DNA of 20,861 bases from Acidobacteriota bacterium (GTDB lineage Bacteria > Acidobacteriota > Polarisedimenticolia > Gp22-AA2). Numbering within the stretch: the first letter of the stretch is position 1; each line of letters opens with the position of its first letter. The notes beneath the pieces are model-generated. The model ran no database searches. It was not told the origin of the DNA and saw nothing but the letters and a program-made list of their open reading frames with translations. Shown here piece after piece: positions 1-10,287 of this stretch. Where the stretch lies: contig JACOUZ010000270.1 of assembly GCA_016177515.1 (NCBI GenBank), positions 1-20,861 on the forward strand, read 5' to 3'. A program made the translations under genes and the position numbers.

Positions 1-1506
1 CTGGTCTTCGCGGAAGGGTTCGTGCGCGGCCGCGGCCGCGCCTTCCTCGAGGCGGTCGAGCGCACGGCGTCGGAGAAGCCGGTCCTGGTCCTGCGGGGCG
101 GCCGCACGCGCGAGGGGCGGCGTTCCGCCCGGTCGCACACCGGAGCGCTGGCCGGACAGGGGGAGGCCGTGGCGCAGGCGCTGGAGCAGGCCGGAGCCGT
201 GCTCCTGGATCGGGCCGATGAAGCGCTCCCGGCGGCGCTGGCCTTCCTGACCTCGCCGCTTCCTTCCGGACCGGCCGTGGCGCTGGTCGGGGAGGGAGGC
301 GGCCACGCCACCCTGACGTCGGACGCCGCGGCGGAGGCGGGGCTCCGGATCGAACCCCTCCCGGACGACCTGGCGGCGCACCTGCGCGATCACCTGCCGC
401 CCTTCGCGGCAATCGTGCACAACCCGGTCGAGTTCGCCGGCCGGTCGGAGTACGACGCGCGCGTGTACGAGAAGATCCTCGACCCGATCCTGGGCTGGCC
501 CGGCTGCGACCAGGTGATCCTGTTCGGCGGCTACGCGCTGTACGACGAGGCCCTCGCCGCCTTCCTGGATCGCCGCAGGCGTGAAACCGGCAAACCGATC
601 CTCATCCACGATCTTTACGCCGACGAGGAGCGGGAGGCGTTCGCGGCCCTGCGCCGTCACGGCCTGCCGCTGTACGTCTCCTCGGAGGTCGCGGCGCGGG
701 TCGCGGCGGCCCTGGCCCGCGGGGGGCGCGCCCACGCCCGGGCCTCCAGGGCTCTGGCCTGGCGACGCGAGCCCCGGCAGCCGGAGGGCCTGGCCGAGCT
801 GCCCCCCGGGATCCGGGGCGCGATCGAGGATGCGCTCCGTCGGCCGGAGCGCGCCCTGGCCGAGGACGAGGCGGCGAGCCTGCTGGCGCATGCCGGCGTC
901 CCGGTGCTGCCGGCGCGCATCGCCCGTGACGAGGAGGCCGCGGCACGGGCCGCCGAAGCGCTCGGCTTTCCCGTGGTCCTCAAGGTGCACGACGCGGCCG
1001 TCCCGCACAAAAGCGAGGCGGGCGGCGTGCATCTGGACCTGAGGACTCCGGATGAGGTCCGGCGTGCCTGCCGGGAGACGATGCGGCTGCAGCCAGGCGG
1101 GCGGCGCCCGGGTTCGGGCCGGCCCGCGGTGCGGATCACCCCTTTCCTCCGCGGCGGCATCGAGACGATCTGCGGCGCGCGGCGCGATGAGCACCTGGGG
1201 CCGCTGCTCCTGTTCGGGGCGGGCGGCATCCACGCCGAGTCCGTGCGCGACGTGGCCATCCGCACGCTTCCCTGCCCCCGCGCCGAGATCGAGGAGATGA
1301 TCCGCGCCACGCGCGCCGGCCGCCTGCTCGCCGGGGAGCGCGGCCGTCCCGCCGCGGACCTCGACGCCATCGCCTCCGCGCTCGAGGCCCTGGCCCGTCT
1401 CGTCCTGTCTCTCCCGGAAGTCGCCGACGCCGAGGCGAACCCTCTCCTCTGCTCCGCCACCGGCGCGGTGGCGCTCGACGCCCGGGTCATTCTCCGCGAA
1501 CCCTGA
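1..1506 (+). CDS. ADP-forming acyl-CoA synthetase, C-terminal part (5' truncated by window)
   Basis: The reading frame is open from the first base, so the gene starts upstream; the ATG/GTG-like codon at 22 is internal. The visible 501 residues match the C-terminal two thirds of the NDP-forming acyl-CoA/acetyl-CoA synthetase family, which interconverts acyl-CoA, ADP and phosphate with the free acid, CoA and ATP in the cytoplasm. The segment SHTGALAG (His codon at 136) corresponds to the phospho-histidine loop of the succinyl-CoA ligase-like domain. It is followed by a second ligase-like subdomain (around nt 400-720) and an ATP-grasp domain from about nt 860, with LGFPVVLKV, PHKSEAGGVHL and the C-terminal EANPLL segment. 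The N-terminal CoA-binding domain is outside the window. It converges on the signalling operon. The substrate cannot be read from the sequence; acetate, propionate or branched/aryl acids are all possible. A GNAT-fused (protein acetyltransferase type) version is not supported, because the protein ends directly after ATP-grasp. Confidence 0.88.
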   Translation: MVFAEGFVRGRGRAFLEAVERTASEKPVLVLRGGRTREGRRSARSHTGALAGQGEAVAQALEQAGAVLLDRADEALPAALAFLTSPLPSGPAVALVGEGGGHATLTSDAAAEAGLRIEPLPDDLAAHLRDHLPPFAAIVHNPVEFAGRSEYDARVYEKILDPILGWPGCDQVILFGGYALYDEALAAFLDRRRRETGKPILIHDLYADEEREAFAALRRHGLPLYVSSEVAARVAAALARGGRAHARASRALAWRREPRQPEGLAELPPGIRGAIEDALRRPERALAEDEAASLLAHAGVPVLPARIARDEEAAARAAEALGFPVVLKVHDAAVPHKSEAGGVHLDLRTPDEVRRACRETMRLQPGGRRPGSGRPAVRITPFLRGGIETICGARRDEHLGPLLLFGAGGIHAESVRDVAIRTLPCPRAEIEEMIRATRAGRLLAGERGRPAADLDAIASALEALARLVLSLPEVADAEANPLLCSATGAVALDARVILREP

Positions 1507-1514
1507 TCAGGAGG

Positions 1515-1538
1515 CCCGCCATGCGACTACGTGGCGGG
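1515..1538. terminator. Convergent hairpin, probable bidirectional terminator
   Basis: CCCGCCATG (1515-1523) pairs with CGTGGCGGG (1530-1538): nine pairs including one G-T, around a six-base loop. It fills the 34-base gap between two convergent genes, as expected for a shared terminator. A T-run is almost absent (ATT on the + side), so intrinsic termination may be weak or Rho-assisted. Confidence 0.5.
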
Positions 1539-1540
1539 AT

Positions 1541-3711
1541 TCACCTGGCGGCCCGGCGGCGGGGCTTTGTCTGGGCCCCGATCTTGTGGCCGGCTGCCTG
1601 CTTCTCGAGCAGGACCTTGAACTGCTCCGCCGGCACCGGCTTGCTGAACAGGTAGCCCTGCATCAACCGGCAGCGACGATCCAGCAGGCAGTCGCGCTGC
1701 TCCTCCGTCTCGACTCCCTCGGCGATCACCGCCATCTTCAGGCCTTCCGCCATGGCGATGATGGCCGCCGTGATGGCCGCGTCGCCGGGGTCGGTGCCGA
1801 TATCGCGGGTGAACGATTGGTCGATCTTCAGGGTGTCGATCGGGAAGCGCTTCAGGTAGGTCAGGGACGAGTAGCCGGTGCCGAAGTCGTCGATCGAAAC
1901 GCGCGGGCCCATCGCCCTGAGACGCTTCAGCGAGGCAATGGCGTCCTCGACGTTCTGCACCAGGACGCTCTCGGTGATTTCGAGCTCGAGGCAGCGCGGG
2001 TCGAAGCCCGTCTCTTTCAAGGCGTCATCCACGGTATGGACGAGCTGCTGCTGCCGGAACTGGCGGCCCGAGAGATTGACCGCCACGATCAGCGGCCCGT
2101 GGCCGGCGTCCTGCCAGGCCTTGCCCTGGGCGGACGCGGCGCGCACCACCCATTCCCCGATCGGCAGGATGAGCCCGCTCTCCTCCGCCAGCGGGATGAA
2201 GTCCGCCGGGGCGACCATGCCCAGGTCGGGGTGCTTCCAGCGGATCAGCGCCTCGGCGCCGAAGATGGCCCCCGTGGTCACGTCCACCTGGGGCTGATAG
2301 TGCAGCATGAACTCCCCGCGCTCGAGGGCCTTGCGCATGGCGTTCTCCAGCGCCAGGCGCTGGAACGCCGAGGCGTTCATCGACTTGTTGTAGAACTGGT
2401 AGTTGCCCCGCCCTGCGTCCTTCGCGTGGTACATGGCGGAGTCGGCGTTCTTGAGAAGCGTCTCCACGTCGGCGCCGTCGTGCGGGAACAGGCTGATGCC
2501 GATGCTGCCCGTGACAAAGACCTCGTGGTCGTCGAGCATGAACGGCTCGGCCATCGACTCGATGATGCGGCGCGCGATCCGGGCTGCGTCTTCGCCGCGC
2601 GCGATGTCGGAGATCGTCACGATGAACTCGTCTCCGCCGAGCCGGGCGACGCTGTCGCTCGAGGCCAGCGGATCGCCGCGGGCAATCGTGTCGGTGCTGC
2701 GCAGGCATTTCTTCAGGCGCTCCGAGACCGCCTGCAGCAGGCGATCGCCGAGAGTGTGTCCGAGCGTGTCGTTGATCCTCTTGAAGCGGTCGAGGTCCAG
2801 AAACAGCATCGCCAGCGTCCGCCCCTGGCGCTGGGCGCCGGCCAGCGACTGATTGAGCCGCTCCACGAACAGCGCCCTGTTGGGCAGACGGGTGAGGCCG
2901 TCGTAATAGGCCAGGAAGCGGATCTGGTCCTCGATCTGCTTGCGCTCCGTGATGTCCTGGGTCGTGCCCTCGAGACGCAGGGCCGTGCCATTGTCGTCGA
3001 ACACGACCTCGGCCTGCTCGTGCACGTGGCGCACGACCCCCTCGGAGACGAGGATGCGCGCGTCGAAGCTGTACGGCCCCTCCCGGCGCACCGCATCACC
3101 CGTGGCGCGCGCCACCAGCTCGCGGTCCTGCGGATGGAGCAGATCGAGATAGGTCCGGAGTTCCGGCTTGAACGTCTTCGGATCGACGCCGAAGATGCGG
3201 AACATCTCCGCCGACCATTGCATCCGTCCGGACTTGATCTGCCTCTCCCAGTTGCCGAGACGGGCGATGCGCTGGGCGCTCGCCAGCCGCGCCTCGCTGC
3301 CCCGCAGGTCGTCGAGGGCGTGCTTGGCCCGCAGCATGTAGCGCACGCGATGCCCCAGCACGAAGAGGTTGACCGGCTTGGAGGCGAAGTCTGTCGCCCC
3401 GGCTTCGTAGGCCCTGCGGATCGAGTCGGTGTCGTCCAGGCCGGTGAGGATCAGGATCGGCGTGGTCGCGGCGGCGGGGATCCGGCGCAGGGCGGCCGTC
3501 GCCTCGAAGCCGTCCATCACCGGCATGCGCACGTCCATCAGGACAATTTCGGGCTTGTGGGCGGTGAACGCCGCCACTCCCTCCGCGCCGTTCCTGGCCT
3601 CCACGACCGCGAACTGGAAGTGCTCGAGAGCCTCCTTGACGAGCTCGCGGATCGAGGTGTCGTCCTCCACGACCAGGATCAGGGACTTCTTCTCCTGCGG
3701 TTCCGCGCCGC

Positions 3712-3715
<4 letters not shown>
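1541..3715 (-). CDS. Response regulator REC-PAS-GGDEF-EAL, probable bifunctional c-di-GMP enzyme
   Basis: 724 residues, cytoplasmic, no membrane segment. An N-terminal receiver (residues 12-128, acceptor Asp61 in VLMDVRMP, Lys113 in SKP) is followed by a PAS domain (about 145-258, ending in the DITERKQ linker). Next come a diguanylate cyclase domain (about 265-440, intact GGDEF at 360-364 and FLDLDRFKRIND) and an EAL phosphodiesterase domain (about 455-705, EAL 488-490, VNLSGRQF, LEITES, DDFGTGYSS, AEGVET). All the motifs expected for EAL catalysis are visible, so it may both make and degrade c-di-GMP. The GTG start overlaps the TGA of the upstream hybrid kinase (GTGA), indicating translational coupling. 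The kinase Hpt domain is the obvious phosphodonor. The segment before GGDEF has about a dozen extra residues (343-354), and the usual RxxD inhibitory site is displaced. Net direction of activity is unknown. Confidence 0.93.
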
Positions 3716-6681
<2,966 letters not shown>

Positions 6682-6700
6682 GGCTTCTCGGACCTCCGCA

Positions 6701-7672
6701 TCAATCGACCACCGCCTGCGCCCCCTGCAGCAGGCCGGTCTGGATGTCGAGCTTCAGGATCCGGGCGGTCTTCATGTTCACCGAGTAGAGGACCTTGCGG
6801 GGCGGCGCGGGCGGGACGGACCTGGGGGCCGCCCCCTGCAGGATCTTCAGCGCCATCTCGCCGCACTGCTTTCCGATATCCGCGTAGTCCCGGTCGAGCG
6901 CGTACAGGGCCCCTGCCTTCACCCAGGTGGCCGAAAGCCCGACGAAGGGAATCCGGTTGTGCAGGGTGAAGAGGAGGATCGGCTTGACGGTCTGCGGGTT
7001 CAGGACCACCTGGTCCGCGACCCCCCACAGGACGTCGGCGCGCTTGTTGAGGCTGTCCAGGGCGCCGGGAAGGTCCCTCGGCGTCTCGACCTTGCGGGCG
7101 TGCAGATGGAGGCCCAGGTCCCTGGCCGTGCGCGCGGCCTCGTCGATGCGGCCCTGGTTCTCGGCCGGATTGAACAGGACGCCGACGTTGCGCTGCCCGG
7201 GCAGGAGCCGCCGCATGAAGCGCAGCTCGGTCTCGACGGGGAACTCCAGCACCACGCCCGTGGCGTTGGCGGCGTGTCCCAGATCCTCCGTGTTCAGCAC
7301 CAGCCCGGCGACGATCGGTGTGTCCTGCACCTGGCGCACCGCCGCCTGCGTGCCCAGCGACCCGAGCGTGAACAGCAGCTGCGCCCCGTCCGCGCGCGCG
7401 CGCTGCAGGACGGCGTCGGCGCCCGCCCCGTCGCCGTGCAGCGCATGGACATCGATCTGCGCCGGGACGCCCTGCCGTTCCAGGAAGCTCCTGAAGCCGT
7501 CCAGCACTTCCTCGCAAGGGGCCGCGTCCTGGCTGACGATGACCGCGATCCGGACCGCCGGCCGCGGGGCGGCCCGTGTCCCGGGGCCGGCCGGCGACAC
7601 GAGAACGGCCAGAAGCACGGCGGCGATCCGGCTCGCCGACAGGAGTGGCCCGGGGGTCGGATCGCGTTTCAT
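6701..7672 (-). CDS. Periplasmic substrate-binding protein, ABC_sub_bind (PF04392-like) family
   Basis: 323 residues with a signal peptide (basic MKR start, hydrophobic 16-28, likely cleavage near residue 34). The mature part starts with RIAVIVSQDAAP and contains LFTLGSLGTQAA, TPIVAGLVLN, RNVGVLFNP, IPFVGLSATWVKAGALYALD and YADIGKQCGEMALKIL. These are typical of the PF04392 two-lobed binding proteins (TrpX-like; ligands in the family include aromatic amino acids but are mostly unknown). No ABC permease or ATPase lies in the window. The gene is squeezed between the TonB-dependent receptor (8-base gap) and the hybrid kinase (19-base gap), so it more likely presents a ligand to the kinase sensor domain than feeds a transporter; that role is inference. 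The ATG start has only a weak Shine-Dalgarno sequence, consistent with coupling to the receptor gene. Confidence 0.87.
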   Translation of the reverse strand: MKRDPTPGPLLSASRIAAVLLAVLVSPAGPGTRAAPRPAVRIAVIVSQDAAPCEEVLDGFRSFLERQGVPAQIDVHALHGDGAGADAVLQRARADGAQLLFTLGSLGTQAAVRQVQDTPIVAGLVLNTEDLGHAANATGVVLEFPVETELRFMRRLLPGQRNVGVLFNPAENQGRIDEAARTARDLGLHLHARKVETPRDLPGALDSLNKRADVLWGVADQVVLNPQTVKPILLFTLHNRIPFVGLSATWVKAGALYALDRDYADIGKQCGEMALKILQGAAPRSVPPAPPRKVLYSVNMKTARILKLDIQTGLLQGAQAVVD

Positions 7673-7680
7673 GGCGACCG

Positions 7681-9720
7681 CTAGAACTCGTACTTCACTT
7701 GGGCGCGAAGGCTGCGGCCGTCCTGAGGGATGACGGCTTGTAAGTGTTCCGCCCCGCCCGGATCGCCGTAACTCTTGTCGAGCAGATTGAAAATGCTCAG
7801 CGACAGGCCGGGACCCTTCCTCCAGGCCCGGCTGAGCAGCGTGACGTTCGCGATCCCGAAGCCGCCCGCCCGGACCCCCTGAAGCGTCTCCCGGCTGCTC
7901 GTGTATTGGATCTCCAGGGCGGCCACCAGCTTCTCGGCCAGGAAGGGGGCCGTGAGGTTGACCTTGGCGAGGTGGCGCGGCGAGTTGGTCAGCGTGCCCC
8001 CGGTCGAGGCGTCCTCGCTGCGCTGCAGCGCGTAGCTGACCCGCCCCTCGAGGAACCGCCCGAAGGCGCCTTCGATCTCGAGCTCGACCCCCTCGGCTCG
8101 GGCACGCGCGACATTGTTGAAGACGTCCAGCCCGTCCAGGGGATCCGTTCCGAGGGTGATCAGGTTGGTGATCCCGTAACGATAGACCGAGGCCGCCCCG
8201 CGCAGGCGACCGCGGAACGTGTGCTCGAGGGCCGCCTCGTACGTCCGGATGGACTCCGGTTTCAGGCCCGGATTGGCCTTCTGCGAGAACCCGCCGTCGT
8301 CGTAGTACAGCTCGTAGACGTTGGGCGCCCGGAAGGCCCGGCCGATGAGGAGCTTGAGGGTGGTGGCGCCCCCGACGCCCCAGATCGCTCCCAGCCGCGG
8401 ATTCGTCGTCCCGCCGAAGGTGTCGTAGTCGTCGTGCCGCACGCCGACGTTCAGGATGAGGCCGTCACGGACGCGGAACTCGTCCTGCAGATACAGCGCC
8501 CAGATGGACGACTGCCTGCGGTCCTTGAAGTAGAGGAAGTACGGCTCCGCGTCGTAGTAACCCTGGTCCTGCCGGGAGCTGTAGCGAATCTCGGCCCCCC
8601 CGATCAGCTTGTGCCGCTCGTAGAGCGTGGTGATCGACTGCACCTCGCCGGTCCACCACTCGCCGTAGCCGTAGTCCTTCGAGAAGCTGGATGAATAAGG
8701 ATAGGTCCCCTTGTACCAGTAGCCGTCCCAGGACCCCGTCCCGACCAGCCGCGATGACCGGCCCACTTCCCGCTCGTAGCGCAGGTCCATGAAGGCGCGC
8801 TCGTCGACGGTGCGCTCCCGCGCATCGTTGAAGACGGTGTCGTACGACGCGGTCGGCACCTGCTTGGCGCGGCTGGAGTATCCGGCCACGACCCGGGCGC
8901 CGCCCCATTCGAGCTTGGCGAAGGCGCGGCGGAACCTGTCGCCGTCCGAGTCCCTGGCCCAGCCGTTGTTCGTCGCCGGGCCGTCGTATTCGGGGTAGAA
9001 CAGGTCCTGGCCCCCGCTGTCGCTGAAGGCGCCGCTGAGATACATCTCGAGACCGCTGTCCAGCCGGGCTCCGTAGGCCGCGCGCGCCTCGCCGGTCGAG
9101 AAGCTGCCGCCCGCGCCGGAGACTTCCACGCCCTTCAGGTCCCGTCCCGACTTGGTGACGACATTGATCACCGCCAGGAAGGCGTTGGTCCCATAGAGGG
9201 ACGAGCTGGGTCCCCGGATGATCTCGATGCGCTCGATCGTATCGAGGTCGACGGCCGCCTCGGTGCCGATCGCCGCCTGGTCATAGACGTTGTCGTTCAG
9301 CCGGTGGCCATCCAGCAACAGCAGGATGCGCGTGTCGTAGTCGCCGGGACGGTTGAACCCCCGGACGCCGATGTAGCTGTAGTTCCGGTCGTAGGTCGTG
9401 AAGATGCCGCGCACGCTGCGCAGGACTTCGGACAGCGTCCGGTATCCGTATTTCTGGATTTCATCGGCCGTCACGATGCTGATCGCGGCGGGCGCCTCGC
9501 TCGGCTTCTGCTCGTACTTGGACGCCCCGAAGATCGACGGCAGCTCCTGGAAGAGGATCATCTCCCCGCCGGCGGAACCCGCGGCGGACCGGGAGGCCGG
9601 CGCGGCCGCCGGGGAGGGCGTCTTCGCTTCACCGCCCGAATCGGCCCGGGCGGCCGCCGAACCCGTCGCGAGGAGGTTCAATCCGAGGAACGCCGCGAGG
9701 ACGATTTTGTAATATCCCAT
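7681..9720 (-). CDS. TonB-dependent outer-membrane receptor
   Basis: 679 residues. A signal peptide (1 to about 26, ARA-DS) is followed by a low-complexity Ala/Ser/Gly stretch (27-52). The plug domain (about 70-190) has APAAISIVTADEIQKYGYRT, GVRGFNRPGDYDTRILLLLD, IERIEIIRGPSSSLYGTNA and INVVTKSG. The 22-strand type barrel occupies the rest and ends in the aromatic C-terminus VKYEF required for outer-membrane assembly. Size and motifs fit FepA/CirA-like receptors; the ligand cannot be told from the sequence. The ATG has a strong Shine-Dalgarno (GGGGAG, 7 bases upstream), which lies in the arm of a hairpin. Placement directly before a substrate-binding protein, a hybrid kinase and a c-di-GMP regulator suggests a sensory or regulated uptake role. 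A short TonB-like gene lies just upstream in the same direction. Confidence 0.95.
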   Translation of the reverse strand: MGYYKIVLAAFLGLNLLATGSAAARADSGGEAKTPSPAAAPASRSAAGSAGGEMILFQELPSIFGASKYEQKPSEAPAAISIVTADEIQKYGYRTLSEVLRSVRGIFTTYDRNYSYIGVRGFNRPGDYDTRILLLLDGHRLNDNVYDQAAIGTEAAVDLDTIERIEIIRGPSSSLYGTNAFLAVINVVTKSGRDLKGVEVSGAGGSFSTGEARAAYGARLDSGLEMYLSGAFSDSGGQDLFYPEYDGPATNNGWARDSDGDRFRRAFAKLEWGGARVVAGYSSRAKQVPTASYDTVFNDARERTVDERAFMDLRYEREVGRSSRLVGTGSWDGYWYKGTYPYSSSFSKDYGYGEWWTGEVQSITTLYERHKLIGGAEIRYSSRQDQGYYDAEPYFLYFKDRRQSSIWALYLQDEFRVRDGLILNVGVRHDDYDTFGGTTNPRLGAIWGVGGATTLKLLIGRAFRAPNVYELYYDDGGFSQKANPGLKPESIRTYEAALEHTFRGRLRGAASVYRYGITNLITLGTDPLDGLDVFNNVARARAEGVELEIEGAFGRFLEGRVSYALQRSEDASTGGTLTNSPRHLAKVNLTAPFLAEKLVAALEIQYTSSRETLQGVRAGGFGIANVTLLSRAWRKGPGLSLSIFNLLDKSYGDPGGAEHLQAVIPQDGRSLRAQVKYEF

Positions 9721-9727
9721 CCGCTGT

Positions 9728-9771
9728 CTCCCCGGAGAGCCCGGGCGTGCGGGCGCACACTCTCCCCGGGG
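9728..9771 (-). promoter_or_regulatory. Leader hairpin overlapping the Shine-Dalgarno of the TonB-dependent receptor
   Basis: In the minus-strand transcript, the arm from 9771-9760 (CCCCGGGGAGAG) can pair with the arm from 9739-9730 (CTCTCCGGGG) with a two-base bulge, enclosing an inner stem GTGC-GCCC-GCAC (9758-9747). The second arm overlaps the GGGGAG Shine-Dalgarno (9733-9728) of the receptor gene, whose start is at 9720. An alternative local pairing CTCC/GGAG also covers the Shine-Dalgarno. It could be an on/off translation switch, or a transcription-attenuating hairpin after the TonB-like gene. No known riboswitch motif is recognised. Confidence 0.42.
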
Positions 9772-9818
9772 GCTGAAACGTAATCTCCGGCAGGTGAGGG
9801 ATCAAGCCTTGCGGAGGC

Positions 9819-10202
9819 TCAGCTGAACTCGAAGTGGAAGTGCACTTCGACCGTGGGACGCGGGTAGCTCTTGGGCAGGGCGTCGAACGGCGCGGCCTTC
9901 CTGACTGCCTCGAGCGCCGCCGCATCCCAGGCTTCGGAGCCGCTCCTGGAGTGCAGCGCCGGCTCGGGGATGGTGCCGTCCTTCTGGATGACCGCGATCA
10001 CCACCGCCTTCCTGCCGGGATCGGGAGTGTCGGCCGGCTGCCTCCAGGACGACGCGACCTTCCTGTAGGTCTTCTGCTGGTAGACGGCGTCCTTGAAATC
10101 GGCCGCGAAGTAAACCTTGAGCTGCGGCGCCGCAGGGGCGACCAAGGCCGGCGATGTCGCGAACACCAGACATGTCGCGAGAGTCAGAAGCTTCGGTAAC
10201 AA
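9819..10202 (-). CDS. Short TonB/TolA C-terminal-domain protein with signal peptide
   Basis: 127 residues. A hydrophobic N-terminus (6-24, MLPKLLTLATCLVF, then APAAP) looks like a signal peptide or uncleaved anchor. The rest is a TonB_C/TonB_2-like domain: AVVIAVIQKDGTIPEPALH, SGSEAWDAAALEAVRKAAPF, and a terminal strand VEVHFHFEF. The proline-rich periplasm-spanning linker of classical TonB is missing. In the family this domain contacts the TonB box of outer-membrane receptors, which fits the receptor gene 98 bases downstream. The TTG start is chosen because GGGGAG lies seven bases upstream and no in-frame ATG or GTG keeps the signal peptide. It is probably the first gene of the signalling operon. 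Whether it can energise the receptor without a linker, or instead acts as a periplasmic adaptor, is unknown. Confidence 0.8.
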   Translation of the reverse strand: MLPKLLTLATCLVFATSPALVAPAAPQLKVYFAADFKDAVYQQKTYRKVASSWRQPADTPDPGRKAVVIAVIQKDGTIPEPALHSRSGSEAWDAAALEAVRKAAPFDALPKSYPRPTVEVHFHFEFS

Positions 10203-10231
10203 GGGCGTTCTCCCCTGTTCGGGACCGTGTC

Positions 10232-10240
10232 AGTCTATCA
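10232..10240 (-). promoter_or_regulatory. Possible extended -10 promoter for the TonB-receptor-kinase operon
   Basis: On the minus strand TGA-TAGACT forms a TGn plus -10-like hexamer. It would start transcription near 10225, about 23 bases before the TTG start at 10202 and just before the GGGGAG Shine-Dalgarno. No clear -35 box is seen, so this is a weak call based on position and composition. Confidence 0.33.
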
Positions 10241-10256
10241 GACGCCGGGGCCGCCG

Positions 10257-10280
10257 GTCCGCCGGACGCCGGCGCGCCGG
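10257..10280 (-). terminator. GC-rich palindromes after recQ, possible terminator
   Basis: Directly after the recQ stop lie a perfect 12-base palindrome CCGGCGCGCCGG (10269-10280) and a GTCC-GCC-GGAC hairpin (10257-10267). There is no T-run. Strong stacked GC structures may separate recQ from the downstream operon, but an intrinsic terminator is not proven. Confidence 0.3.
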
Positions 10281-10287
10281 ATCGGGC

